From Armatimonadota bacterium (GTDB taxonomy: Bacteria; Armatimonadota; Fimbriimonadia; Fimbriimonadales; Fimbriimonadaceae): 64,000 nucleotides of DNA. Every line of letters starts with the position of its first letter. Within the stretch, counting starts at the first letter, position 1. A program made the translations under genes and the position numbers. Below are positions 38,459 through 47,700 of the stretch, one piece after another. The notes beneath the pieces are model-generated. The model saw only the letters and a list, made by a program, of their open reading frames with translations, ran no database searches and was not told where the DNA came from. The DNA is taken from positions 163,271 through 227,270 of the forward strand of contig JANYCU010000021.1 in assembly GCA_025360125.1 (NCBI GenBank). The letters run 5' to 3'.

Positions 38459-41299
38459 TTAGACTGTGTGAGCGTACGTCACAGTTTCGACGCCCGATGA
38501 CGATCGATCGTAAGTTCCCCAGCCGCGTTCGTTGATGAATCCGCATCGGAATTTGCCAGACTTCTTCGGGCTGAATGACATTTTGCCGTTCGGGCCGTCG
38601 ACTTTGAATCCGGTCATGCTGATGAACGCTCCGTACGAAGCCATTGCTCGTCCGTAGTGGTCGCTGCACTCGATTTCGTTATACGGATTGCGCTTTGAGC
38701 CGTGGTAGCGCTGGTGAATCGCATAAACAACTGCCAGACCCTCGTCGACGAGGTCTTCGGAAATCATGTGGGCACCAACTTGGTATTCAAAACCACTCAT
38801 GCATTCATTGAAATACATAGTGGCCCATGCGTCTCCGCCCTTACCAACGCTTTCTGCTGCGCCACCGTGAGGGAAGGAACACATGATGAGGCCAGGTTCA
38901 CCTGGTGCGGCGTACCAACGTCCACCAGGAATTCCTTTCACTTTTCGGCGATACTCCCAGACGTCATCGTAGAAGCTGTACTTGAACAAGGCTTTTAATG
39001 CCGAAACGGTTTCCTTCTTGGGGATGATGCGCCCGAGGCCAACTTGGTGAGCCCACGATTGGCCGTAGACCTGATCGATGTGGCAACCGTTGTTGGTGTT
39101 GTTTGACTCGGGATGCGCCGGGTCAAGCTTGTGGATGAAGTATTCGCCATTGTAGAGTTGATCCACCATTTGCTTCGAACCGCTTTCTGCTATTGCCGCG
39201 CACTCCTTGGCGAACTCTTTGTCGCCCATCGCGTTGGCCATCGCTTCGGTTGCCTTTACGGTAGCCAAATAGAGGGATGAAATCCAGGCGATCTTTCCAT
39301 ACCAGGCGGTGTCGAGCGTGTTGTATTGGGCTCCATCGAGGATTCCGTCTCGATCCTGATCTTGGTTGATGAGATATTGAGTTGCCTTCTTGACTTGTGG
39401 CCAAATTCCAGTCAAGAACTTGTTGTCCTTGCTCATTTGATGCTCCCGATAGGCTCGCATGATGCATCCGCATTGCCCGTCATGAGCGACAATCTGGTGG
39501 TATTCAGCTCGATAGTCAATTGCTCCAGATTCCTGGTGGAATGCCTTTTTAAAATCAATTTTCTCTCGGAGGTATCGTTCGACTCCGGGGAATACTCTGC
39601 CGATTGCCTGGGCATAACCCCAAACGTGCGTACAGGTTCCGGCGCAGCAACCAATTCCTTCCCAGAAGTAGAACCTTCCGTCATCGAAGCGATGGCAGGT
39701 TGTGGTTGCGAGGATGCTCGTGTTCACGAACGTTCGATCGAGGAACCAATGCGGAAGCGTCGAGTCGTACCAGGTCTTATTCCAAGCAAGAGTCGTGTTA
39801 CAAAGATGTGTCCATTTCGACAAAATCTCTTGGGAAACTTCGCCTGCATTCGCCCATTTGGTTGCGTACCAATTGTGCTTTCCGGGCAGCCCACTATCGA
39901 CTACTGGAAAATGCCACGCAACGATCAGGGTGACTTCTTTGGATTCACCCGGAGCCAATGAAACGCTTTTACCGACGACACTTGTGCCGCCAATTGTTGT
40001 TTGGTTTGCTCCTCCTGCAAATTCGACACTGAAAGTACCGAAGTCGTGACTTTCTTCAAGAGGTGCTGATGCCCTTGTGGCGTCGCTAAAGACAACTTCT
40101 CCGAGTGAGATCTGACCCCATCCGCCCGTAAATGAGTCAACGACTTCGATATGGGCGGCTTTTCCAGCCAGATTGCGGACATCAAAAGACTCCCACGCCA
40201 TTTCGTTGCTGTCGTGCCCGGTAACCGATCGTTCGATCTTTCCGTTGACCACTAGGTTAACGCATGTTTCACCCTTGTGACTACCACCGCCAACCCTCAT
40301 GTTGATATAGTTTCGCGCGATTATAAATTCGGGAGAAACGAGGAGGCCGACATGAGCGTCGGCTTGGCCCACATCTTCACCATTTCGGTTTTGGTGGGTA
40401 TTCACCACGAACTCGGTTCCTGCCTTTACTGGTCCCATGTACGTTGGCAACTCAGAAACCTTTCGCGGAGTTTTGCCGAACGCTGTTCCCGATGGAACCC
40501 AGTTGCCGTACGTACCACTCGACCAATCTTGATAGTGTATTTCTGATCGAATCGGTTCGTCCGACTTGACCGATGAGGTTCCAAACAAAATGCCTCCAGT
40601 TGAAGACTTTTCTGCGGTGAGTTTGAAATCGCTGCGCTTCTTCCGTGTAAACGTCAAAACTGGATTCTCGGTGACGTATTGCAGTCGGTATTGAGTCTGG
40701 ATCTTGCCAACGTTTGTTATTTTAAACGTCAAGGTTGTCGCGGGATATGACGATTCATCGACGTTGAGAGGAATGAAGGGCGAGAACGCCACCAAAATCA
40801 TCTCAACATCGGAATCAGCGTTGAGATACTCTACTTTTCCGACGGGATATTCACCGCGAAAATTGATTTTGCCAAATCGAACTCGCTTTTCTGGCTTCCC
40901 TTCGGCAATAAGCTCAAAATGTTGGTTGAACGGAGATTGTTGAGAGACAGGATCGACGTAATTGGCCCCCGTACCTTGCGACAGCGATTCGCCCATGAAC
41001 TCCGTGTTTGTCCGTTCAACTGCACCGTCCTTCTTTTGGTTAAAAATGTCCCAGTTCCAGAGCTGACCATCTCCGCCAAGATAGAGTGTCCCGGCAAACA
41101 AGCCGCCTACAGGCATTCCGATAAATCGCAAGTCTTGACCAGTGTAAACCTCTGGTTGAGTTCGATCTCGCAGTTTAGGATTCTTTGACTTCAGACTAAT
41201 TTGCGGACTTGAATCCCCTAGTGACGATGCGGCCAGCGGCACAACAGCTGCGGCTGCGGCACTGCCAAGCAGGTCTCGGCGCGATATATGATTTGACAT
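38459..41299 (-). CDS. Tat-exported GH116-like (glucosylceramidase/DUF608) glycosidase
   Basis: MSNHISRRDLLGSAAAAAVV; GMPVGGLFAGTLYLGGDGQLWNWDIFN; GCCAGTCTHVWGYAQA; YNTLDTAWYG; SDHYGRAMASYGAF. Confidence 0.82.
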   Translation of the reverse strand: MSNHISRRDLLGSAAAAAVVPLAASSLGDSSPQISLKSKNPKLRDRTQPEVYTGQDLRFIGMPVGGLFAGTLYLGGDGQLWNWDIFNQKKDGAVERTNTEFMGESLSQGTGANYVDPVSQQSPFNQHFELIAEGKPEKRVRFGKINFRGEYPVGKVEYLNADSDVEMILVAFSPFIPLNVDESSYPATTLTFKITNVGKIQTQYRLQYVTENPVLTFTRKKRSDFKLTAEKSSTGGILFGTSSVKSDEPIRSEIHYQDWSSGTYGNWVPSGTAFGKTPRKVSELPTYMGPVKAGTEFVVNTHQNRNGEDVGQADAHVGLLVSPEFIIARNYINMRVGGGSHKGETCVNLVVNGKIERSVTGHDSNEMAWESFDVRNLAGKAAHIEVVDSFTGGWGQISLGEVVFSDATRASAPLEESHDFGTFSVEFAGGANQTTIGGTSVVGKSVSLAPGESKEVTLIVAWHFPVVDSGLPGKHNWYATKWANAGEVSQEILSKWTHLCNTTLAWNKTWYDSTLPHWFLDRTFVNTSILATTTCHRFDDGRFYFWEGIGCCAGTCTHVWGYAQAIGRVFPGVERYLREKIDFKKAFHQESGAIDYRAEYHQIVAHDGQCGCIMRAYREHQMSKDNKFLTGIWPQVKKATQYLINQDQDRDGILDGAQYNTLDTAWYGKIAWISSLYLATVKATEAMANAMGDKEFAKECAAIAESGSKQMVDQLYNGEYFIHKLDPAHPESNNTNNGCHIDQVYGQSWAHQVGLGRIIPKKETVSALKALFKYSFYDDVWEYRRKVKGIPGGRWYAAPGEPGLIMCSFPHGGAAESVGKGGDAWATMYFNECMSGFEYQVGAHMISEDLVDEGLAVVYAIHQRYHGSKRNPYNEIECSDHYGRAMASYGAFISMTGFKVDGPNGKMSFSPKKSGKFRCGFINERGWGTYDRSSSGVETVTYAHTV

Positions 41300-41308
41300 G
41301 TTCCTGTT

Positions 41309-41869
41309 TTAGCCGCCCTTCTGCATTGCCTCTCGCATTTCTTTCTCGGCTGCGTCGGACCAGTAACCGCACTCAAGTTGGAAGAAGACGGAGGTGTAAG
41401 GAACAGTTAGGGGAGTTTTGATGAGCAGGACTTTGAACGTCTTTCCGGCTTCATCAAGCTTGGCGATGATTTGTTCGTGAAGCATTTTGTCGACGCTCTT
41501 GCCTTTGAGCAACCCGGTCAAGCTCTTTTTGTATGATGTGATTCCAGGTGCGTTCTTTGGGCTGACAAAGTCCATTTCGGCATCGCAGTAAATGTGGGGG
41601 CGAACGTGCTTTGCTTTGGCAAGAGCATTGAGGACTTCTTTTACCACGCTCAATTGGTCTTCGTTAACGGTGATTGTCTCCACCCCGGCGGAGACTTGCA
41701 GTGGATAGGCCGAATCAGCGACAACAATCCAGTTCCGGTGGCCGAGAGAAGGCAGCCTGGATTGAATCAGACTGGCGACGTTCATGTTCTCTGTTCGAGA
41801 ACCTTGTGCCCCAATTGCAAAAAGACAGCAAATTGACAAAATGAAGGAAAAAAGCGCTTTAAATTTCAT
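41309..41869 (-). CDS. Hypothetical exported protein
   Basis: 186-aa ORF with signal peptide. Confidence 0.55.
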   Translation of the reverse strand: MKFKALFSFILSICCLFAIGAQGSRTENMNVASLIQSRLPSLGHRNWIVVADSAYPLQVSAGVETITVNEDQLSVVKEVLNALAKAKHVRPHIYCDAEMDFVSPKNAPGITSYKKSLTGLLKGKSVDKMLHEQIIAKLDEAGKTFKVLLIKTPLTVPYTSVFFQLECGYWSDAAEKEMREAMQKGG

Positions 41870-41964
41870 GATAAGCCAGTATCAGCACCTGCAGATTCTG
41901 CAATGCTACCCCAAGGCAAAACCAATATTTATGTCAGAGCGAGCCAGTGGCTTCAGGCTTTTCG

Positions 41965-42936
41965 TTACGCAGTTGAAGCGTCGACCAATTCTCGGTCGTT
42001 ACAAGCCACAAGACCTATGGCTTTCCACAGCGATCCATCTGCGTCTTTTTGGGCATCGAGTCTTCGTGCTTGCGCATAAAAGAACATGTTGAGGATGATC
42101 ATCGTGGCGCCAAATAACCAAAGGCCAAAGCCAATCATGATTCCCAGATGCATTGCAATGAGTCCCGACACAATTACTCCACGAAATCTGCGGTAAAAGG
42201 CAAGCGGGTAGATGAATTCAAAGGCAACAACCGAGAGGCATCCGATTTGGAGCAACCAGGGCCAATTGTGGACAAAACTAAAGTCAAACAGGCGAGTTCC
42301 AGCTGAATCGCTTCGGTAAATGGACCTCCAAAGAGCCTCCCCGTTTTGCCATTGGGTTCCAATTCCTTTTGCCAGTCCAGAACTACAATATGCGATCGCT
42401 AAGTGAATCTGAAAAGCAAATCCAACCAGTCTGGCCATTCGATCACCGGAAATCCCTTTTCGGCAAACCCAACCAATAGTGGTAAACGACCAAATCATGC
42501 AATAGAACAAGCCGATGTGGATGAACTCGTACATTCCATAGACGGCTCCCATCATGGTTGCTTTAATGAAAACGAACGCAAAGAATAGGAGGGTGACGCA
42601 TCGCCAGTCTTTAGGACGCAGAAATGCCAGACAGCAAGACAGAATGGCTATTGCATAGCTAATTTTGAGAATTAAATCTTGGTGTTCGCCGAGGTGGAAA
42701 TATCGTATTAGGGCCCAAGCAGAAAATGGTGCGTCATTGGAAATATCCAAAAAGATTTCTTGCCGGATCGCTCCACCCGCTCCAAACAACTCAAGAAACG
42801 AGCGACACAACCAGACTAGGCACGCCAACAAGACGCACGCTAGCAGTTGGACGAACCAAACGAATGGTTCTCGGCTATCGATAGTAGAAAAAAGTTTCGA
42901 GCGTAATCCACTCACGGGCATGTAACTCCTTTTCAC
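41965..42936 (-). CDS. HTTM (vitamin-K-dependent gamma-carboxylase-like) multi-TM protein
   Basis: Multiple TMs; LAIAYCSSGLAKGIGTQWQNGEALW. Confidence 0.65.
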   Translation of the reverse strand: MKRSYMPVSGLRSKLFSTIDSREPFVWFVQLLACVLLACLVWLCRSFLELFGAGGAIRQEIFLDISNDAPFSAWALIRYFHLGEHQDLILKISYAIAILSCCLAFLRPKDWRCVTLLFFAFVFIKATMMGAVYGMYEFIHIGLFYCMIWSFTTIGWVCRKGISGDRMARLVGFAFQIHLAIAYCSSGLAKGIGTQWQNGEALWRSIYRSDSAGTRLFDFSFVHNWPWLLQIGCLSVVAFEFIYPLAFYRRFRGVIVSGLIAMHLGIMIGFGLWLFGATMIILNMFFYAQARRLDAQKDADGSLWKAIGLVACNDRELVDASTA

Positions 42937-43393
42937 GCAGAGGCGGGATCAGTTCGGCTTGGTACTGAATGATGACACTATCGATATCGGGATATTTTGA
43001 AAGGGCGTAGGCGCTGATTGATTCGGTAACTGCTTTTCGGGCCGGGCCCTTCAACCCCATCCCTACGAATGCGTTCAGGAAGTGTTGAGATTCTCCGCGC
43101 AACCCGACATCAATGACGTGCCAATTCGTTATTCCGCGTTGACACCCCATGACGATGATTCGCGATTCGCTGGACACCCCTGGAGCAAAAAAACCAAATC
43201 CCTGATTGGCACTAAAAAGACCGCCATATTGCTCGATCTTCTTAGGATATTCCTTCAGCTTATAGTGAGCCAATTCGGCATCATCGAGGCTGATAAGGAA
43301 TCCACGAAAAGCAGAAATGCCCACAAGAGCGAGGTGAAGACTGAGATAGATCGCAAAACTTCGAACGATCCACACAGTTTTCACCTCACTCAC
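42875..43393 (-). CDS. Membrane-anchored partner of HTTM protein
   Basis: N-terminal TM; NQGFGFFAPGVSSES; overlaps HTTM start. Confidence 0.6.
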   Translation of the reverse strand: MSEVKTVWIVRSFAIYLSLHLALVGISAFRGFLISLDDAELAHYKLKEYPKKIEQYGGLFSANQGFGFFAPGVSSESRIIVMGCQRGITNWHVIDVGLRGESQHFLNAFVGMGLKGPARKAVTESISAYALSKYPDIDSVIIQYQAELIPPLREKELHAREWITLETFFYYR

Positions 43394-43417
43394 TTGTATT
43401 CCTTAGATTGATTGAAT

Positions 43418-44083
43418 CTATTTCATCGAAGCTAACCCGACTCGGGCTTGGTTCCAGAATCGCATTGGATGGCTTTCACAGTATTGTGCAACCATTTGCT
43501 TCAATTGAGCGGAAGTCATTCCCATATCTTCGGCAGAAATTTTTGCCGAAATTCCGTCTGGTCCGGCATTGGCAAACGGGGGCTTAACTTTGGCCGTTCC
43601 GGCTTTACCAGTAGCTTGTCCGGTCGTAGTATCTCTCAAATGGTGGACTCCCTCGTCAAACACGTAGTAGAGTACAGCTACTTCTGCGGCAGATAGTTTA
43701 ACCATTGGACCGCTACTTGGACCGACGGGTCTGGCCGATGTTTCCCATTTTTGATAGCGAACTAACGTGTCGTCAACAGCGCTGAGGAACGCCTTTGTGT
43801 GCAAGATCGTTGTTTCATTGAACTTCGTCTTTTTTCCCCTCATTTGGGGGCCAGCTCCGCCGGAACCTGTGATATTTTTTTGCATATCGTTGAGATGCAA
43901 GGTCGCGGCATCATGGAATTCTGCCACTTGAGCAAGACTGACATTGTCCGGAATCATTGAGTGTTCCGGCCAATTTCCACCTTGTTGAACAGCTTCCATT
44001 CCAGGTTGACTCGTTGCGACAACAACGGTTCCCAAAATGGTACACGAGACGACGATGAATCGAGTAACTGAATTGAGTTTCAT
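43418..44083 (-). CDS. Tandem secreted paralogue 5 of unknown family
   Basis: MKLNSVTRFIVVSCTILGTVVVATSQPG; EFHDAATLHLNDMQK; DMGMTSAQLKQMVAQYCESHPMRFWNQARVGLAS. Confidence 0.85.
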   Translation of the reverse strand: MKLNSVTRFIVVSCTILGTVVVATSQPGMEAVQQGGNWPEHSMIPDNVSLAQVAEFHDAATLHLNDMQKNITGSGGAGPQMRGKKTKFNETTILHTKAFLSAVDDTLVRYQKWETSARPVGPSSGPMVKLSAAEVAVLYYVFDEGVHHLRDTTTGQATGKAGTAKVKPPFANAGPDGISAKISAEDMGMTSAQLKQMVAQYCESHPMRFWNQARVGLASMK

Positions 44084-44176
44084 TTTTATTCCCTCTTCCG
44101 ATTAGTTCAGAAGCCTGTAATAAGTACCGGGTTCCTTCGGGTTAGAAACTGGCCCGAAGGTCCTGAGTACGAATGC

Positions 44177-44782
44177 CTATCGGCCGGAAGCAAGACCTAC
44201 GCGAGCTTCATTCCAAAATCGCATTGGGCTACCTTCGCAGTATGTCGCTACCATCTGTTTGAATTGCTCAAACGTCATTCCCATGTCCTTTGGTGACACA
44301 TTTAAGCCAATACCGGATTTGGTTGCCCAGTCATCAGCTGCCGATGTCTTGCTTAATTTCATGGTGTCAATCCCCTTGTCAAATGTGTAGTAAAGCATTG
44401 CTAGTTGAGCAGGAGTCAGCTTTTTAACTACGGGCATACCGCCACCTGGGCTCGAAACCATGTCTGCTCCAACAACAACAAGGTATTTGTTGATGTAGTT
44501 TGATACAATAGTTTCTGTAAAGACGCAACGGCTAATTTGGGCGCGAGGGGAAGCATCCAATCGTCCAACTAAGCTCTTTTGAACATCATTCAAATGCAAG
44601 GTCGCTGCATCCTTAAATTCCTGGACCTGGCTAATACTGACCTTGTCTGGAATCATTTTGTGAGTTGGCCACGCGGTGGCTTGTTTTGACGATGCCATAC
44701 CTGGCTGGCTTGTGGCAATGAGTACAGTTCCTAGCACTGTAACGCCCACAACGGTGAATCGGGTGATTGAATTCAATTTCAT
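44177..44782 (-). CDS. Tandem secreted paralogue 4
   Basis: ATSQPG; EFKDAATLHLNDVQK; DMGMTFEQFKQMVATYCEGSPMRFWNEARVGLASGR. Confidence 0.88.
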   Translation of the reverse strand: MKLNSITRFTVVGVTVLGTVLIATSQPGMASSKQATAWPTHKMIPDKVSISQVQEFKDAATLHLNDVQKSLVGRLDASPRAQISRCVFTETIVSNYINKYLVVVGADMVSSPGGGMPVVKKLTPAQLAMLYYTFDKGIDTMKLSKTSAADDWATKSGIGLNVSPKDMGMTFEQFKQMVATYCEGSPMRFWNEARVGLASGR

Positions 44783-44807
44783 ATTATTTTGTTCCTCGTA
44801 AAATGTA

Positions 44808-45404
44808 CTATCTTCCGGATGCCAACCCGACTCGAGCCTGGTTCCAAAACCGCATAGGATTTCCCTCAATGTATTGGGCTACCATTTGTTTGAGTTGGTC
44901 AGCGGTCATCCCCATATCTTTTGCGGTTATGTGGGCGGTTATCCCAGTTGGCGTTACTTCAGCTTTTGCAGAACTAGCCGAGCCTGACTTTCCGATAATG
45001 TCGATACCTTGGTCAAAGGTGTAATACAGAATGGCTAACTCCGCAGGACTGATTTGATGACCATTTCCACCCTTCACGATTAAGCCGGGGATCGGGTCTG
45101 ATTTATAAATCTTCGTATTGAGAATACTCCGCCAAACCGTTTCGATAACCACGTAGCGCTGGGGAGGATACTTGCCCATCGAGCCATCCATCATTGCTTT
45201 TTGGATGTCGTTGAGATGCAAGGTTGCGGCATCCTTAAATTCCTGCATTCCTTGACCAGGACCACCCATCATCACCTTGGTAGGCATCAACTTGTGTTGG
45301 GGCCATCCATCTTGGAGGGTTCCCGGTTGGCTGGTTGCAACAATTGTTGCGCCGGTACCGGCACTGAGAACAATTGAAGTTCGGAGGAGAGTTGATAATT
45401 TCAT
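44808..45404 (-). CDS. Tandem secreted paralogue 3
   Basis: ATSQPG; EFKDAATLHLNDIQK; DMGMTADQLKQMVAQYIEGNPMRFWNQARVGLASGR. Confidence 0.88.
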   Translation of the reverse strand: MKLSTLLRTSIVLSAGTGATIVATSQPGTLQDGWPQHKLMPTKVMMGGPGQGMQEFKDAATLHLNDIQKAMMDGSMGKYPPQRYVVIETVWRSILNTKIYKSDPIPGLIVKGGNGHQISPAELAILYYTFDQGIDIIGKSGSASSAKAEVTPTGITAHITAKDMGMTADQLKQMVAQYIEGNPMRFWNQARVGLASGR

Positions 45405-45420
45405 AATCTATACTGGTTCG

Positions 45421-46011
45421 TTATCGTCCGGAAGCTAAGCCAACTCGCGCTTGGTTCCAGAATCGCATGGGGTTGTTTTCAATATACTGTCCGACCATTT
45501 GCTTAAATTGTGGCTCAGTCATTCCCATATCTTTTGGCGTCATTTGACTAGTTATGCCCGTTTGATCGACGTACGTTTTTGAGAGAGACGCAGTCCCCAT
45601 TTTGACCATCGTATCAACACCTTGATCAAACGCGTACATCAGACAGGCTAGTTCAGCGGGAGATATATTTTTCATTTCACCGCCACTCGTACCACCAGCA
45701 ACTGCGCTATTTGGAATGTAGACAAAGTGCTCGACAAAAAAGTCTCGCAACACGGTCTTAGAAATATATGTCCTCCCTTTTATTGGTCGGAGACCATCGT
45801 TGGTCAGGGCTTTTTGGGCATCTTTGAAGTGCAATGTTGCTCCATCTTTAAATTCTTGAACTCGGTTCATGCTGATTCGGTTCGGCATAGAATTATGGGT
45901 GGGCCAAACGAAGTTCTGCTGAGCAGAGCCGGGCTGACTGGTTGCCACAATAGCGGTTCCCAAGACCGTGCAAGAGACAACGACTAATCGAGTTATTGTG
46001 TTGTATTTCAT
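45421..46011 (-). CDS. Tandem secreted paralogue 2
   Basis: ATSQPG; EFKDGATLHFKDAQK; DMGMTEPQFKQMVGQYIENNPMRFWNQARVGLASGR. Confidence 0.88.
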   Translation of the reverse strand: MKYNTITRLVVVSCTVLGTAIVATSQPGSAQQNFVWPTHNSMPNRISMNRVQEFKDGATLHFKDAQKALTNDGLRPIKGRTYISKTVLRDFFVEHFVYIPNSAVAGGTSGGEMKNISPAELACLMYAFDQGVDTMVKMGTASLSKTYVDQTGITSQMTPKDMGMTEPQFKQMVGQYIENNPMRFWNQARVGLASGR

Positions 46012-46034
46012 CTTCTGTTCCATTGAATAATTAT

Positions 46035-46619
46035 CTAACGATTTGAGGCCAATTCAACCCTGGCTCGGTTCCAAAATTGCATATGATGGGAGTCGACGTA
46101 CTGAATCACAGCTTGCTTGAGCTGGCTCGGTGTCATTCCTAAGTCATTAGACGAAATGCTTGCCGTAATTCCGGTTGGAGTAGCATTGCCTTTCGCCGAG
46201 CTACCTTTTGCGATCCTATCGATGCCTTGATCAAAAATGTACGAAAGGACGGCCATTTCTGCTGCTGTTGTCGCTTTTGGCGATCCTCCGCCGACCGTCC
46301 TATCGGTTGCTCCAAGAACATAAAAGCGATCGTTCCAAATACGCACAAAGTCGATTCTGGTGATGATGATTGTCTTGGTTGGATATGCCTTACCGGCAGT
46401 GGACATCTGCAGCTTTTGCATCTCATTGAGATGAATTGTGCCTGCATCTTTGAATTCTTGGACCTGACTGATGTCCACTGATTTCGGAATGATTGAGTGA
46501 ATCGGCAATGCCATACTTTGTTGACCACGTGCGCCACCTGGCTGACTGATTACGATTACTACCGTGCCAAAAATTGCGCCCGCAACCACGAGCATCCGTC
46601 CAATCTGAGAAAATTTCAT
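46035..46619 (-). CDS. Tandem secreted paralogue 1
   Basis: ISQPGG; EFKDAGTIHLNEMQK; DLGMTPSQLKQAVIQYVDSHHMQFWNRARVELASNR. Confidence 0.88.
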   Translation of the reverse strand: MKFSQIGRMLVVAGAIFGTVVIVISQPGGARGQQSMALPIHSIIPKSVDISQVQEFKDAGTIHLNEMQKLQMSTAGKAYPTKTIIITRIDFVRIWNDRFYVLGATDRTVGGGSPKATTAAEMAVLSYIFDQGIDRIAKGSSAKGNATPTGITASISSNDLGMTPSQLKQAVIQYVDSHHMQFWNRARVELASNR

Positions 46620-46680
46620 ATATTATTAATTTCCTGTGTTAAGGAACCTAAGGCAACCTTAACACAAACGAAGTTCAAAG

Positions 46681-47700
46681 TCAATGCAAAGCGACCTTCG
46701 GCATTTGGCGAACAGCATCTCCAGGCTTGATATCCGTCCCTTCGGACAAAAAGGCAATGGACATCGTTTTTGTACCATTGCGAATCTTACATTTACCGAG
46801 AACAACATCGTCTTCACGGCCAATAACAACCCTGGTCTGAGGGTCAACCACAACCGTCCCCGGACGATAGATCTGCAAAGCTTCTCCATCCTTGATGCCG
46901 ACTTCAGAACCAAAGTTTAAGTACAAAAGCTTGACTCCATCTTTTTCGGTTATGGTTGCGATTCGACCTTCCCAAGGCATTTCATCAACTTTCTTGCAAA
47001 TCTCTTTGACTCCAAGTTCGATTGCGTTACGAATCGCTTTTGCCAATGGCATGGTTTCAAATTTTTGATGCCCAAATTGGATATCGCCTACTTGCAAGTC
47101 AATGCTTTTGGCCTTACTGTATGCGTGTCCCTCGGTTCGGATTGACTCCAATACTCGCCCAGTCTCGACTTCAATTACCTTGAGATCAATGGCACAATGC
47201 GCCGTAAACGAAGCGGTTTTGGCATCCACGAAATCACCAACAACTCCACCTGCGCCAAGTTCATTGTTGGTTTTCGAGTAAGAGAGTTCAGTAATTGCGC
47301 CGCGTACGAGAATTTGAGCCCCGAGTAATTTTCCGGGACCAGCAACCGAAGTCGCGTCAACACCTGGCAATGCGAGTTCAGCGGTTACATCGGCCAAATC
47401 CTTTCTTTCAAGAACTATAAATCGCTTAGACGCCACCAAGGCAGTGTTCAGCATGTCCGACATACCGTCACCAAAATCCATGTTGCCCGTAACCTCAAGT
47501 TTAGACTGCTTATAGCCACCGGATGGGAGAGCAATAGGAAACATAATGCTGTTGACTTTGACGGCAAAGCCGGGAACTGCCGCCCGTTTCTTGGGTCCAA
47601 AATATGCTGGCAACTTTACGTCGTCGCCAGTTATTGGCTTGCTTTGTCCAGCTAGTGGATTTTGCAGGCTCATGAAGATTAATAAGGGTATTGAAATCAT
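46681..47700 (-). CDS. CsgG-like (curli assembly/transport) domain protein
   Basis: SDMLNTALVASKRFIVLERKDLADVTAEL; GAQILVRGAITELSY; IDLKVIEVETGRVLESIRTEGHAYSK. Confidence 0.8.
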   Translation of the reverse strand: MISIPLLIFMSLQNPLAGQSKPITGDDVKLPAYFGPKKRAAVPGFAVKVNSIMFPIALPSGGYKQSKLEVTGNMDFGDGMSDMLNTALVASKRFIVLERKDLADVTAELALPGVDATSVAGPGKLLGAQILVRGAITELSYSKTNNELGAGGVVGDFVDAKTASFTAHCAIDLKVIEVETGRVLESIRTEGHAYSKAKSIDLQVGDIQFGHQKFETMPLAKAIRNAIELGVKEICKKVDEMPWEGRIATITEKDGVKLLYLNFGSEVGIKDGEALQIYRPGTVVVDPQTRVVIGREDDVVLGKCKIRNGTKTMSIAFLSEGTDIKPGDAVRQMPKVALH

